DNA from: Saliterribacillus persicus
GTDB taxonomy: Bacteria > Bacillota > Bacilli > Bacillales > Amphibacillaceae
Length of the DNA stretch: 64,000 nucleotides
Reading direction: 5' to 3'
NCBI RefSeq assembly: GCF_003337485.1
Contig: NZ_QPJJ01000003.1
Coordinates: 285,450 to 349,449 of the forward strand
Both the position numbers and the translations under genes were made by a program. Below are positions 18,690-27,913 of the stretch, piece after piece (the stretch's first letter is position 1; each line of letters begins with the position of its first letter). The notes beneath the pieces were generated by a model. That model did not search any database, had not been told where the DNA came from, and saw only the letters and a program-made list of their open reading frames with translations.

Positions 18690-20063
18690 TTACTTTTCCC
18701 TTGGAAGTGACACTGTCACAGTAGTGCCTTGACCTATTTCACTATCAATTTTAATTTCTCCTTGATGCGCATCAACCAACGCCTTCACAATTGCTAAACC
18801 AATCCCAATTCCACCAGTTTTCCGGTCTCTTGATTTATCCCCTCTGTAAAAGCGCTCATATAGATAAGGAAGATCTTCCTTGCTAATACCAGTCCCTTCA
18901 TCACTTATGACAAAGTGAATAGATGCTTTGTCGTTTTTTGCGTTCAATCTTACTTTTTTTCCACTAGGAGTATATTGAAGTGCATTGTAGACAATATTGG
19001 TTATAATCTGTACCAATTTATCACGATCTGCCATAAACCAAATATCTTCAGTCGGCTTTTGAACAATCAATTCTACTCCTTTTTCACGATAGCTGGAACG
19101 AAACTGATCCTCTATCAGAGATAGGATTTCATTAGCGTCAAGCTTCCTTTCTTCCAACTTAATTTGAGGGTTTTCAGCAGCTATTAATCCTTCTAATTCA
19201 TTCACCAAACGAACCAAACGCATTAATTCACCATGGCTCTGTTCCAGCCTTTCAGTTGTTGGTTCCCATATTCCGTCTTGATAGGCTTCGATCTGACTTC
19301 TAAGTGTTGTAAGCGGAGTTCTTAGCTCATGCGCAAAATCAGCTGTAAATTGTTTTCGAAGCTTTTCTTCTTTAAAGAGAGATTCTGCTAATTGATTAAA
19401 TGATTCGCCAAGTGGTTTCATTTCATTAGTTAGCTCATTTACAGGGACACGAATCTGTCTTTTATGATTTCGTAATTCTTGGATGGCTTTTGAAAGCTGA
19501 TTAAATCCAGCTGATAATTTTTTCGAAAATAACAGGCTAAACAAAATGGACAAGACTATCGTAACGATTACGGCAATATATATATTTTGCTTGATAGATT
19601 CAAGAAAAAGGAAATCCTCACCGATTAGTTCGACTGGATAATAAAATTCCATTTCCCCTATTACAGTTTGATCAGAAGTAATGTCGTAAGTGGACATCTT
19701 ATATTCGCTATCACTTCTGTTTTGCTCGTGCATTCCACCCATCATCCCCATCATACCAAGCATGTTGGTGGTATCTGCAACGAGCTCACCATTTGAGTCA
19801 TATACTTTATAGAACAGATTCTCTGACATTGCTTGCTCTCGCATCGAGCTTAGCATTTGCTCACTAGTTAAATTTCCAGTTTCCTCGAATTGTTTTACGG
19901 CTTCGTTTATGATGATTTCTCTGTTATTTTCTCTATTTTTGTCTAGATAATTCGAAAATTGATTTTCTACTCCAAAAAATATAGAGAAACTAGTGAGGAA
20001 AACACCGAAAAATGCGACGATTAGAATATAAAATAATACTTTAGAATAGAGAGAGAACTTCAT
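18690..20063 (-). CDS. Sensor histidine kinase with Met-rich extracytoplasmic motif
   Basis: A 457-residue classical HisKA/HATPase kinase. TM1 is about 8-32 and TM2 about 160-182; the outside domain holds a striking Met cluster, NMLGMMGMMGGMHEQN, of the kind that binds Cu(I) or Ag(I). A HAMP domain follows, then the phospho-acceptor FAHELRTPLTTLR, N box, and G boxes (DEGTGISKEDLPYLYERFYRGDKS split across G1/F, GIGLAIVKAL). The start at 20063 uses GGAGGAGAG located inside the end of the regulator gene (23-bp overlap), so the two are translationally coupled. Confidence 0.88.
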   Translation of the reverse strand: MKFSLYSKVLFYILIVAFFGVFLTSFSIFFGVENQFSNYLDKNRENNREIIINEAVKQFEETGNLTSEQMLSSMREQAMSENLFYKVYDSNGELVADTTNMLGMMGMMGGMHEQNRSDSEYKMSTYDITSDQTVIGEMEFYYPVELIGEDFLFLESIKQNIYIAVIVTIVLSILFSLLFSKKLSAGFNQLSKAIQELRNHKRQIRVPVNELTNEMKPLGESFNQLAESLFKEEKLRKQFTADFAHELRTPLTTLRSQIEAYQDGIWEPTTERLEQSHGELMRLVRLVNELEGLIAAENPQIKLEERKLDANEILSLIEDQFRSSYREKGVELIVQKPTEDIWFMADRDKLVQIITNIVYNALQYTPSGKKVRLNAKNDKASIHFVISDEGTGISKEDLPYLYERFYRGDKSRDRKTGGIGIGLAIVKALVDAHQGEIKIDSEIGQGTTVTVSLPREK

Positions 20064-20754
20064 CTGGCTCTCCTCCAAACTTATATCCCATACCAAATAC
20101 AGTTAATATGTATACTGGATTTCTGGTATCTGCCTCCACTTTTTTGCGTAAGTTTTTAATGTGTGTATCAATATTTCTTTCATAACCCTCATAAAAATGT
20201 ATATCATCCTGCAACTTAGCTAGTAAATCTGCCCTACTGTAAACTCTACCGGGATGAACCGCCATGCCGACTATAAGTTTATATTCATTTGGCGTTAATA
20301 ACACTGTTTCTTCCCTACGTTTAACCTCTTTTTTTACTGTATCTATCACTAAATCTTTATGATTAAAGCTGAGCAGGTCAACGTTCTTTGTTTTCCCAAC
20401 TCTTCGTAATATCGCTTTTACTCGAACAACAACTTCTCTTGGGCTAAATGGTTTTGTAATATAGTCATCTGCTCCAATAACAATACCATTTATCAAATCC
20501 TCTTCAGCTGATTTAGCTGTTAACATGATAATCGGTACATTACTTTCCATTCTCGTTAAACGGCAAACCTCTTCTCCTGATATATCTGGCAGCATTAAGT
20601 CTAATAAAACAACATCAGGCTTCATTTCTTTTATTTTTTTCAGTGCTTCTACTCCATTAAAGGCACTCTCAATTTCCCAACCTTCTTTTTCAAAATAGGC
20701 AGTCAGTACTTCGCCTATCATTTTTTCATCATCTACGATAAGTACTTTTGTCAA
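20041..20754 (-). CDS. OmpR-family response regulator
   Basis: A two-domain regulator of about 237 residues: receiver with VLIVDDEK acid pocket, phospho-Asp in VVLLDLMLPD, the Lys switch in ITKPFSPREV, and a winged-helix DNA-binding domain (LTPNEYKLIV to RNIDTHIKNLRKKVE). A TTG at 20754 is preferred because GGGGTGATC lies at ideal spacing; a GTG three codons earlier overlaps that site. It partners the kinase that overlaps its 3' end and is divergent from the small Met-rich genes, which are its probable targets. Confidence 0.9.
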   Translation of the reverse strand: MTKVLIVDDEKMIGEVLTAYFEKEGWEIESAFNGVEALKKIKEMKPDVVLLDLMLPDISGEEVCRLTRMESNVPIIMLTAKSAEEDLINGIVIGADDYITKPFSPREVVVRVKAILRRVGKTKNVDLLSFNHKDLVIDTVKKEVKRREETVLLTPNEYKLIVGMAVHPGRVYSRADLLAKLQDDIHFYEGYERNIDTHIKNLRKKVEADTRNPVYILTVFGMGYKFGGEPDEVLSLF

Positions 20755-20806
20755 AGTGATCACCCCATCTGTATAGTACCATTTTTTTGACCTTTACCTG
20801 TTAATC

Positions 20807-20860
20807 TTCACAACTTTCACATAAGTTCTACATAAAATCTACATTTATAGAGGATACAAT
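20807..20860 (+). promoter_or_regulatory. Activator-type promoter with 11-bp direct repeats
   Basis: ACAT recurs at 20819, 20830 and 20841 with exact 11-bp spacing inside longer similar units (TTCACATAAG, TTCTACATAA, TCTACATTTA). This is the layout of OmpR/PhoB-family operators. A -10 (TACAAT, 20855-20860) follows with no recognisable -35, so the repeats replace it. Inferred target of the divergent regulator. Confidence 0.6.
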
Positions 20861-20887
20861 AAAGATAATCAAGAAAGGATGATAAAA

Positions 20888-21136
20888 ATGAAAAAAATAA
20901 TCATTGGTGTACTAACAGGAATAGTTCTATTAGGCGGTGCAACTTACACTTCCGCGGCAGCAAATAATCAAGGTGAGGGCTTGTTTAATTTCGGGCAAAT
21001 GAAGCCATATATTGAAGAAATGCATCCGAATTTATCAACAAAAGAACAAAAAGAAATGTTCGATAATTGCCATGGAGAAGATGGTTTTATGCAAAACAGC
21101 AACAATGAAGCGCGTAACATGATGAATAATTACTAG
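20888..21136 (+). CDS. Small exported protein of a metal-responsive locus
   Basis: An 82-residue protein with a clear Sec signal peptide (about 1-26, ending TSAAA) and a mature part of about 56 residues rich in Met, His, Glu and Asn, with one Cys-His pair (NCHGEDGF). No family is recognised with certainty. The start at 20888 fits the AAGAAAGG site better than an ATG nine bases upstream. It follows the 11-bp repeat promoter and precedes a tiny Met-rich membrane protein, which suggests an envelope metal-binding role. Confidence 0.65.
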   Translation: MKKIIIGVLTGIVLLGGATYTSAAANNQGEGLFNFGQMKPYIEEMHPNLSTKEQKEMFDNCHGEDGFMQNSNNEARNMMNNY

Positions 21137-21153
21137 ATTTGAGGTGACGCTTT

Positions 21154-21288
21154 ATGATGGGTGGATATGGATCTAGCATGATGGGTTTTGGACTACTAGG
21201 ATGGATTATTAATATAGTAGTAATCGGACTTGTTGTGTATTTCTCCGTAACATTTGCACTTAGAAACTATTTTAATCAAAATAAATAA
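21154..21288 (+). CDS. 44-residue Met/Gly-rich membrane peptide
   Basis: Begins MMGGYGSSMMGFG, followed by one hydrophobic helix (about residues 14-37) and a short polar tail. GAGGTGACGCTTT precedes the ATG. It lies 17 bp after the small exported protein, so one operon, and a terminator follows directly. The paired Met residues echo the Met cluster of the linked sensor kinase. Unknown family; a Cu/Ag-handling accessory peptide is a guess from context. Confidence 0.65.
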   Translation: MMGGYGSSMMGFGLLGWIINIVVIGLVVYFSVTFALRNYFNQNK

Positions 21289-21295
21289 TCTAAGA

Positions 21296-21327
21296 GATGG
21301 TGGGGGATATTTCTCCCTCCATTTTTT
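21296..21327 (+). terminator. Intrinsic terminator of the small-protein operon
   Basis: GATGGTGGGGGA and TCTCCCTCCAT form a stem followed by six Ts. Confidence 0.75.
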
Positions 21328-21544
21328 GTTTGTTCACATCTCAAATATCATTGATTTTAATTTAGAAGTATATTACAATTTTTATAAATATTTCTATTTG
21401 TTAAATTCGAATTTTGTTACCATTGCTTTTTCTGAAGAGTATATCGTTTAGTTTAGGAGTTACTAACTATCAAAACCAAATGGAAAAATGGTTATAAGTA
21501 AAGATATACAGGAAGGGTCAGTAAACAAAAGAGGAGGAAATAAG

Positions 21545-21835
21545 TTGATTGTAATTGGACTAATTTTAGTACCCATATTCCTTATTTGCCTATATATTTC
21601 TTTGAAATTTATTTGGGGCGCGGAAGGCAAAACGGAACGCGGTAAACAAATTATAAATGTATCATATGTCTCTTCTGCTCCAATCTTTCCAATTGGTTGG
21701 CTACTCATTGAATCTTATCATACATATATTAATACGCTAACCTTCGATACTTATCGAGACAGTATCTGGGTGCTAATCTTACTTACCTTTATAGTGCAAG
21801 GATTAGTTATTTTCATTTTAAAGAATAGACAGTAA
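21545..21835 (+). CDS. Small membrane protein, unknown
   Basis: A 96-residue protein with two hydrophobic segments (about 2-22 and 75-92) and a central soluble part. Not recognised. A TTG at 21545 is preferred as start because AGAGGAGGAAATAAG lies directly before it; an ATG at 21488 lacks a site. The gene stands alone, and the 21836-22093 stretch that follows holds nothing recognisable. Confidence 0.55.
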   Translation: MIVIGLILVPIFLICLYISLKFIWGAEGKTERGKQIINVSYVSSAPIFPIGWLLIESYHTYINTLTFDTYRDSIWVLILLTFIVQGLVIFILKNRQ

Positions 21836-22093
21836 ACTATTTTGACAACTGTTAATGAATCTTTGGGTAGCAACTTAAGAATAGGGCTGTTTATAGAGTA
21901 ACATGCTAAAATGGATAAATTCTTTTAAATAATGAAAAATGTAACACTTCTCAATCGCTTGTAAATATCGTGTTTCTAATATATTAGTAATAATTAATTA
22001 CCTTTGGAGCTAAATCTACTCAGTATTTAATTCAGAAGTGATCAACTTTTATTGTAATACGCTATCAATATGACACATTTCATCCTTCAATTT

Positions 22094-23269
22094 TTATTCT
22101 GATATTGCACGTAAAGAAACTAATATAGCAGCAGCCTTCCTAGCTCCAGCTATATTACGTGAAACTGGACCAATCTCAAGTTCCGCTAGGGCCCCAGTAA
22201 CATATAAACCTTCCTTCCACTCGAGTTCTTTATTTACAATAGGAAAGCCACATTCTGCACATGGTAGTTTTTCGCGTTTAATCAATTTTTCTAATAATTG
22301 ATTTTCAGGGAGGCAAGATTGTGCGCCAGTCGCAAGCCAAATAAAAGAAAAATCCTTTGAGTCAGATTTTTCAAAAGATAAATGGAATCTATCTTCGGAA
22401 TATGATGCTGTCTGTATTTCATCGTCAATAACTTCTAATTGATTTTGTGCTTGGCATTTCCTTAATTTTAAAAATGTCTTTCGAGGTACAGACCCTCGAT
22501 TTCTGGCCTGATTGATAATTAAACGTCGCTTGTGATAATCTGTTTCTTTATGGTACTTGACCAAAAATTTGGGACCTAACCAGCCCGGATCACTGTCAAA
22601 ATCATGCACACGAAACGGATGACGCTTTATTAACGTTACTTGCTTATTAGAAGTTGCACATAACTTGGTCGCCAAGTGTGCTGCTGATATTCCTCCACCG
22701 ATGATACAAATGTTACCTTCTTCCTTCACTTCGCCTAATTGCTCTTCGAAAATATGTCTTATTTTATCTGGTGCTTTATTACGCAATGAAGCAGCCCACT
22801 CTGGAAGAGCAGGCTGTTCATTCACACCAAGCGCCAGGACCACATACTTCGATTCTAGTAAGACATTATGATTTGTACTTATCTGCCATCCGCTATTTGT
22901 TGAATGGATGTCTGTAACTTCCGCTTGATGCCACACTTTTTCAATGGATAGAGAGTTTAACAGTGTTTGGCAATGATGATTAAACAAATCTAGTAGTGGT
23001 CTTTTATATATCCCAAGAAAGACGCTACCTTCCCCATGTTTGTTTGCAAAGTCTTGGAGACTAAATGGACGTTTATCGATATGATGCACTGATGGGGAAC
23101 GGAGATAATCCATGCCAATTCTATTTGTAATCATCGACCACTTATGAAGTGGATTTTTGTATCGATCAATAATTAATAACTCATCAAGCTTTGCTTTACC
23201 ACTTTTAAGTAAATGAACAGCTACCGTGCAACCATGAATACCTCCACCTACAATTATCCATTTATACAC
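22094..23269 (-). CDS. FAD/NAD(P)-binding flavoprotein of the Zur cluster
   Basis: A 391-residue flavoprotein related to N-hydroxylating monooxygenases (SidA/lysine N6-hydroxylase type). It has an N-terminal FAD motif (IIVGGGIHGCTVAV), a second Rossmann motif (ICIIGGGISAAHLA) for NADPH, and a C-terminal WLATGAQ signature; CAECGFP is an unusual Cys pair near the end. A GTG at 23269 is chosen because AAAGGAGGAAGGGGTC precedes it. It is last in the order S14, flavoprotein behind a Zur box. The reaction is unknown; a metallophore or zinc-economy step would fit. Confidence 0.75.
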   Translation of the reverse strand: MYKWIIVGGGIHGCTVAVHLLKSGKAKLDELLIIDRYKNPLHKWSMITNRIGMDYLRSPSVHHIDKRPFSLQDFANKHGEGSVFLGIYKRPLLDLFNHHCQTLLNSLSIEKVWHQAEVTDIHSTNSGWQISTNHNVLLESKYVVLALGVNEQPALPEWAASLRNKAPDKIRHIFEEQLGEVKEEGNICIIGGGISAAHLATKLCATSNKQVTLIKRHPFRVHDFDSDPGWLGPKFLVKYHKETDYHKRRLIINQARNRGSVPRKTFLKLRKCQAQNQLEVIDDEIQTASYSEDRFHLSFEKSDSKDFSFIWLATGAQSCLPENQLLEKLIKREKLPCAECGFPIVNKELEWKEGLYVTGALAELEIGPVSRNIAGARKAAAILVSLRAISE

Positions 23270-23336
23270 GACCCCTTCCTCCTTTCTTGCCTTCATTCTC
23301 TTTTAAAAAATGCAACTCATTAAAAGGCTGAGAAAT

Positions 23337-23606
23337 TTACCAGCTCGCTTTCTTTACTCCTGGTATTTGACCTTTGTGCGCATACTTTCTAAATGCAATC
23401 CGTGACATTTGAAATTTACGTATATATCCTCTTGGTCTTCCTGTTACCTCACAGCGGTTTTTCAATCTTGTTGGGGATGAATCTCTTGGAAGCTTCCGTA
23501 ATGCTTCGTAGTCTCCTTTTTCTTTTAACTCTCTCCTAATCTGTGCATACTTCTTCACCAATTCCTGACGTTTTTTCTCTTTTGCAATTTTGGACTTCTT
23601 AGCCAT
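23337..23606 (-). CDS. rpsN: Zinc-independent ribosomal protein S14 paralogue
   Basis: An 89-residue S14 of the long, zinc-free (C-minus) type: it has the S14 signature [20 protein letters not shown] but lacks the paired CxxC zinc knuckle of the short form. In B. subtilis the equivalent (RpsNB/YhzA) is made under zinc starvation to replace the zinc-binding S14. A Zur box lies 18 bases before the start, and GAAGGGG gives the ribosome site for the ATG at 23606. Confidence 0.93.
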   Translation of the reverse strand: MAKKSKIAKEKKRQELVKKYAQIRRELKEKGDYEALRKLPRDSSPTRLKNRCEVTGRPRGYIRKFQMSRIAFRKYAHKGQIPGVKKASW

Positions 23607-23623
23607 ATACATTCCCCTTCATT

Positions 23624-23644
23624 TAATAGTAATCATTACGATTT
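23624..23644 (-). promoter_or_regulatory. Zur box upstream of rpsN
   Basis: The near-perfect dyad AGTAATCATTACGATTT matches the Bacillus Zur consensus TCGTAATnATTACGA. Zur with zinc would repress rpsN and the flavoprotein. Confidence 0.85.
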
Positions 23645-23665
23645 AAAATTTAAAAAATTTTCACT

Positions 23666-24847
23666 TTAGTTCGTTTGCAATACCCAATCAAATGGATCCT
23701 CTAAAATATCCCAGTCTACGTGCTCACTTTCCGTTAATAAGCACCGATCGAGTTCCTCGGTGATTAAGTCCTGGTCCATATCGATACCAATAAATACGAG
23801 ATTAGTCATTCGATCCCCATATTCTTGATCCCATTCATCTAAAACTTCTGGCTCTTCCCGTATAATTTCTTGTTGTCGCTCCTTCGGTAAAGCTGCAACC
23901 CAAAATGAAACAGGTTCAATCGATGTAGAAGGTCCAGCCTGCGACATTAATAAAGCAAGATCATTTCTAGTGGCGCACCATGCTATTCCCTTCGCACGGA
24001 TTATCGACTTTGGCATTGATTCCACAAAACTCTTAAATCGGACGGAATGAAATGGTTCTTTTCTTACGTATACAAAGGAATGCACACCATATTCTTCTGT
24101 TTCTGGTGTATGGTTGGCATGACCAATTGTCAATTCCTTTAACCAGCCGGCTGATTCACTTGCTTTATCAAAATCAAATGCACCAGTACCCAAAATCTCG
24201 CTAGGATCTACCTTACCAAAGCTTGATTTTATTATTTTTGCTTCTGGTTGTAGCTTCTCTAAAACTTTAGTGAGCTTGACTAACTCTGTGTCTGTTACTA
24301 AATCAGTTTTGTTCAATATAAGCACGTCACAAAATTCAATTTGATCTAATAATAAATCAGCAATTTTACGTTCATCTTCTTCACTAACCGCTTCTTTACG
24401 CTCTAATAATGTATCTCCTGAACCAAAGCGATTAGCATCAACTACTGTAACCATTGTGTCTAATTGACAGGCCGTAGATAAATCGATACCTAGCTCCTCG
24501 TCCATGTAGGAAAAAGTTTGTGCAACAGGTACTGGCTCTGATATGCCTGATGATTAAATAATAATGTAGTCAATATTCCCATCCTCAACGATCCGTTTCA
24601 CTTCGATAAGTAAGTCCTCACGTAATGTACAGCAAATGCATCCATTAGACATCTCAACGAGCTTTTCGTCTGTCCGAGAAATTGTTCCTTCCTGCTTAAT
24701 AAGTGAACTATCTATATTAACTTCACCCATGTCATTTACAATCACCGCAACCTTCAATCCCTCTTTATTATGTAAAATGTGGTTTAGTAGCGTCGTCTTA
24801 CCTGATCCTAAATAGCCGCTTAGTACTGTTACAGGTATCTTCTTCAT
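23666..24847 (-). pseudogene. yciC: YciC/ZagA-type COG0523 GTPase split by one in-frame stop
   Basis: The frame runs uninterrupted from [19 protein letters not shown] (Walker A) through the CxCC motif (NGCICC) to IDYIII, then meets TAA at 24554-24556 and continues in the same frame with SSGISEPVPVAQTF and the whole C-terminal half to 23666. Family members read E-S-S-G here, so one GAA-to-TAA change explains the break; no bases are lost or gained. Two pieces would result (98 residues, and about 279 if re-initiated at an internal ATG). GGAGGGAAACT precedes the ATG at 24847. The family supplies zinc to client enzymes under zinc limitation. A sequencing error is possible. Confidence 0.85.
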
Positions 24848-24879
24848 AGTTTCCCTCCATATTTTCGTTAATTTTATGC

Positions 24880-25860
24880 CTAAACGAGACAATAATTAAA
24901 ACCTTCTTCTAGTTCACTAAAATCCAAGTCTTTTCCAATAAATACAATTTCATTACACTTTTTCTCCTCTTGTTTCCATAAACGATCTTTCGTACTGGCA
25001 AATAGCATATGCACTCCTTGAAAAACGACACGTTCCTCAATTCCTTTTATAAATAATATTCCTTTGTAACGATATAAGCTTTCCCCTTTTATTTGTACCA
25101 AATATGCTAACCAGTTGTTCAATTTCTGCAAATCAAGTGCACGATCATCATGGAAAACGATAGAATTTACTTTTTGATTGTGCGAGTGATAAGCAATATT
25201 ATTCAGTAAGTCTGGTTGAATGGTTAGTAAATTACTTAACTCAAAGGAATGTAACCCGATAATTTGAGTGAAGTCTAGCTGAGAATTAACCGTACAAAAT
25301 CGCTTCGCGTGGGGATTGATTTCCCCCACTTTTCTTTCCAACTCTTTCACTGTATGTTCAGAAACTAGGTCTGTCTTGTTAAACAACAAAACATCAGCAA
25401 ATGCGATTTGTTGTTGTAACTCATCTTCCTCGATGTGCTGAAATAAATGCTTCGCATCGAGAACTGCACAAACACTATCGATCTTAAAAGAACGAGACAT
25501 TTCTATGTCCATTAAAAATGTCTGAATAACTGGTGCCGGGTTGGCCATCCCAGTTGTTTCAATAATAACTCTATCAATTGGCCTTGCATGTCCTTTTTGT
25601 TTTCTTATGATGGTGTTAAGTGTGTCAATTAAATCTTTGCGGACGTTGCAGCATATACAGCCACTATTTATTTCAATTATTTCTTCCTTTGTGGTAACGA
25701 TAAGCTGATGATCTACAGATAATTCACCAAACTCATTTATAATGACTACGATATTTTCATTCGATTTTTCTTCAAGAATCTTATTTAAAAGCGTGGTTTT
25801 TCCCGCTCCGAGAAATCCAGTTACAATGTTGACTGGAATTTTATAATCTCTTATCCGCAA
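24880..25860 (-). CDS. CobW/COG0523 family zinc metallochaperone GTPase
   Basis: A 326-residue GTPase with Walker A ([12 protein letters not shown]), the metal-binding CxCC (SGCICCNVR), the E-T-T-G motif ([11 protein letters not shown]), NKTD for guanine binding (LFNKTDLV), and a CobW C-terminal domain ending [15 protein letters not shown]. It is predicted to deliver zinc to apo-enzymes in zinc starvation. The start is TTG with GGAGGTG 9 bases ahead. It is 32 bp upstream of the broken paralogue in the same operon, behind Zur boxes, so it may cover for that gene. Confidence 0.92.
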   Translation of the reverse strand: MRIRDYKIPVNIVTGFLGAGKTTLLNKILEEKSNENIVVIINEFGELSVDHQLIVTTKEEIIEINSGCICCNVRKDLIDTLNTIIRKQKGHARPIDRVIIETTGMANPAPVIQTFLMDIEMSRSFKIDSVCAVLDAKHLFQHIEEDELQQQIAFADVLLFNKTDLVSEHTVKELERKVGEINPHAKRFCTVNSQLDFTQIIGLHSFELSNLLTIQPDLLNNIAYHSHNQKVNSIVFHDDRALDLQKLNNWLAYLVQIKGESLYRYKGILFIKGIEERVVFQGVHMLFASTKDRLWKQEEKKCNEIVFIGKDLDFSELEEGFNYCLV

Positions 25861-25874
25861 AAATAAACACCTCC

Positions 25875-25895
25875 AAATCGTAATAATTACGTTTA
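25875..25895 (-). promoter_or_regulatory. Zur box 1 of the GTPase operon
   Basis: AAATCGTAATAATTACGTTT, almost perfect dyad, next to the ribosome site of the GTPase gene. Confidence 0.88.
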
Positions 25896-25927
25896 AAGGG
25901 AATTATAGCATTTACTTTACTTATTGT

Positions 25928-25948
25928 AAATAGTAATGATTACGATTT
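25928..25948 (-). promoter_or_regulatory. Zur box 2 of the GTPase operon
   Basis: AAATAGTAATGATTACGATT, a second Zur dyad 53 bases (five helical turns) from box 1, so both dimers would sit on the same DNA face. Confidence 0.85.
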
Positions 25949-26267
25949 ACGAAGTGTATTTATTTTCTTTGATTTAATGTTAGCTTGTATTTACTTACTA
26001 TCCGGTTTCCGTCAATCATTCTATAATTAGATACGCTTTTATCTTATCCAACTACTATTTTCAACTAAAAAATGCTTCGTTTTAAATTAGAGAGAAAGAT
26101 AAAAAGAAAAATCTGCACAGTATGAATAAGACAATTGCTAACCAGTTGCAATGGCTTGAATAGGAAGGAACTAATAACAAGAGCGCAAATACAAATAAAT
26201 CTCTATTAACCTTTTACACCATATATAAAGTTCTGGATTCCAGAAGCGTTGCTAATTTTTCAGAAAA
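25949..26267. other. Intergenic stretch without a recognisable gene
   Basis: AT-rich sequence. A short plus-strand reading around 26120-26165 (MNKTIANQLQWLE then a stop) faintly resembles a winged-helix regulator and may be a decayed gene; nothing firm can be claimed. Confidence 0.3.
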
Positions 26268-26301
26268 GAAAAAACCTGCACGAAATGTGCAGGTTTTTTG
26301 T
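26268..26301 (-). terminator. Intrinsic terminator of the channel gene
   Basis: AAAACCTGCAC and GTGCAGGTTTT with T runs both sides, 12 bases beyond the stop. Confidence 0.8.
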
Positions 26302-26312
26302 ATTACAAACGA

Positions 26313-27578
26313 TTAGTTTAATCGATCATGGTCATTATGAGAAGTATCATCAGTATGATCAGACTTCATTTTCGATTCTATTTTTCTTAATTGGTTTTTC
26401 GCAAACTCACGTCCACCAATACCAAAGGAGATTGCAAATGCTACCATTAATCCGCCTAAGATTAGGATAAACGCTATATTAACAATAGAAGTAGCAAATT
26501 TTAATTGATCTAATGTCATAAACACAGCAAAAACAATTACAATATACTTCACTAGTGTCGCTGTAATTCCACTGTTCGTGTATTTTCTAATTAGATTGGC
26601 TAGGAATGTACCTAATAGAATTCCTCCACCTAGAATCAATAAAGCACTAACTAGGAATGGAAGGTAGGTAATCATAGCATTTCCAATTTGATTAAGAACT
26701 TCTAAGTTTAATACACTTAAAGCTTCTACAGTAAAGAACAAGATAACGATGATTTTTACTGTTATTCCAAGGGCTTTGGCAATATCAAAAGGTACTTTAT
26801 TTTCTGCATTTTCCATACCTAATGAAGAGAAAATATTATTCACGCCAGTACCTTGTATCAATCCTGTTAAAAGCTTGCCGAGGATTTCACCTAAATAATA
26901 CCCAACGATTACTAATACAATCGCAATAAATATATTTGGTATTATCGTTAATACACTGTTTAATACATCAGTAATTGGTTGCGATATTGTTTGAATTTCT
27001 AATGCTTCTAGTGCAATTGTTATTACTGGAATTAAAATAACTACAAATAATACATTTGCTAAAACAGATGATAACGTAACATTTACATCATCACTTTGCT
27101 GAGAAGTTGGCTTAACTTTATTAAACCATCTATCTACATTTAAACTAACTAATAATCTTTCCACTAATTCTTTAACGAGTTTTGCAATTACGTAACCAAT
27201 GACCAGAATAACTGCTGCAGCAATTATATTAGGAATAAAGCCAAGTAGTTTATCCATCATATTGGAAATTGGCCCTGATACTGAATTCATATTTAATGCA
27301 TCTAATATTGCCGGTAAGAACAAAATAAATACTAATAAATAAACAATTTTTGCAATTGATTTTAATACATTCTTACCTTGTTCTTCATCTTCTACGAAAT
27401 TTGTTTTTCCAATGGCTTTATGCACGCCAAATTTCACAAAAAGCTTTTCTACAATGCCTTTTGCCACAACAGCAACGATCCAAGCTAAAATAAGTAATAG
27501 AAGTGCTGCAATCACATTAGGAATAGCCTGAATTAAATTATTCAACATTTGCTGAAAAGAATTCCCTAGATCGTTCAT
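26313..27578 (-). CDS. CmpX/TM-helix mechanosensitive channel-like protein
   Basis: A 421-residue protein with about 11 membrane helices made of repeated units of the conserved TM_helix type: IPNVIAALLLLILAWIVAVV, IPNIIAAAVILVIGYVIAKL and IPNIFIAIVLVIVGYYLGEI each begin a pair. This internal triplication and a short charged C-terminus (HTDDTSHNDHD) match the CmpX-type relatives of small-conductance mechanosensitive channels. Probably an osmotic or envelope-tension response protein. AGAAGGAGATGATAGT precedes the ATG. Confidence 0.82.
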   Translation of the reverse strand: MNDLGNSFQQMLNNLIQAIPNVIAALLLLILAWIVAVVAKGIVEKLFVKFGVHKAIGKTNFVEDEEQGKNVLKSIAKIVYLLVFILFLPAILDALNMNSVSGPISNMMDKLLGFIPNIIAAAVILVIGYVIAKLVKELVERLLVSLNVDRWFNKVKPTSQQSDDVNVTLSSVLANVLFVVILIPVITIALEALEIQTISQPITDVLNSVLTIIPNIFIAIVLVIVGYYLGEILGKLLTGLIQGTGVNNIFSSLGMENAENKVPFDIAKALGITVKIIVILFFTVEALSVLNLEVLNQIGNAMITYLPFLVSALLILGGGILLGTFLANLIRKYTNSGITATLVKYIVIVFAVFMTLDQLKFATSIVNIAFILILGGLMVAFAISFGIGGREFAKNQLRKIESKMKSDHTDDTSHNDHDRLN

Positions 27579-27774
27579 ACTATCATCTCCTTCTTAGTTT
27601 TTTTACGTCCATAGTACAACTAACCTATATACCTATTAGTTAAACATTTTTCAGAAGAAGAGCTATTATGAACTATGAATACTTCGTTCTAAAGTAGGTT
27701 GTGATATAAGACTTATGGGAAGCATTTGCATCAATCGTTACATTTTCCAATCCAATTGGATATACCTATGAAGG

Positions 27775-27808
27775 CAAAAAAATACCTTGCAAATATGATT
27801 TGCAAGGT
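27775..27808 (-). terminator. Intrinsic terminator of the Bce-type operon
   Basis: ACCTTGCAAAT and ATTTGCAAGGT separated by three bases, then Ts on the minus strand, about 105 bases after the permease stop. The rest of 27579-27913 is empty of genes. Confidence 0.75.
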
Positions 27809-27913
27809 AAAGTCTTGATTTTAATTTTAACCTATATTTAATTTTTATATTGCATATACCTATAATTACACTCCATCATAGTTTATGTCAGTCATTTTTT
27901 TGAGAAGGACTTT

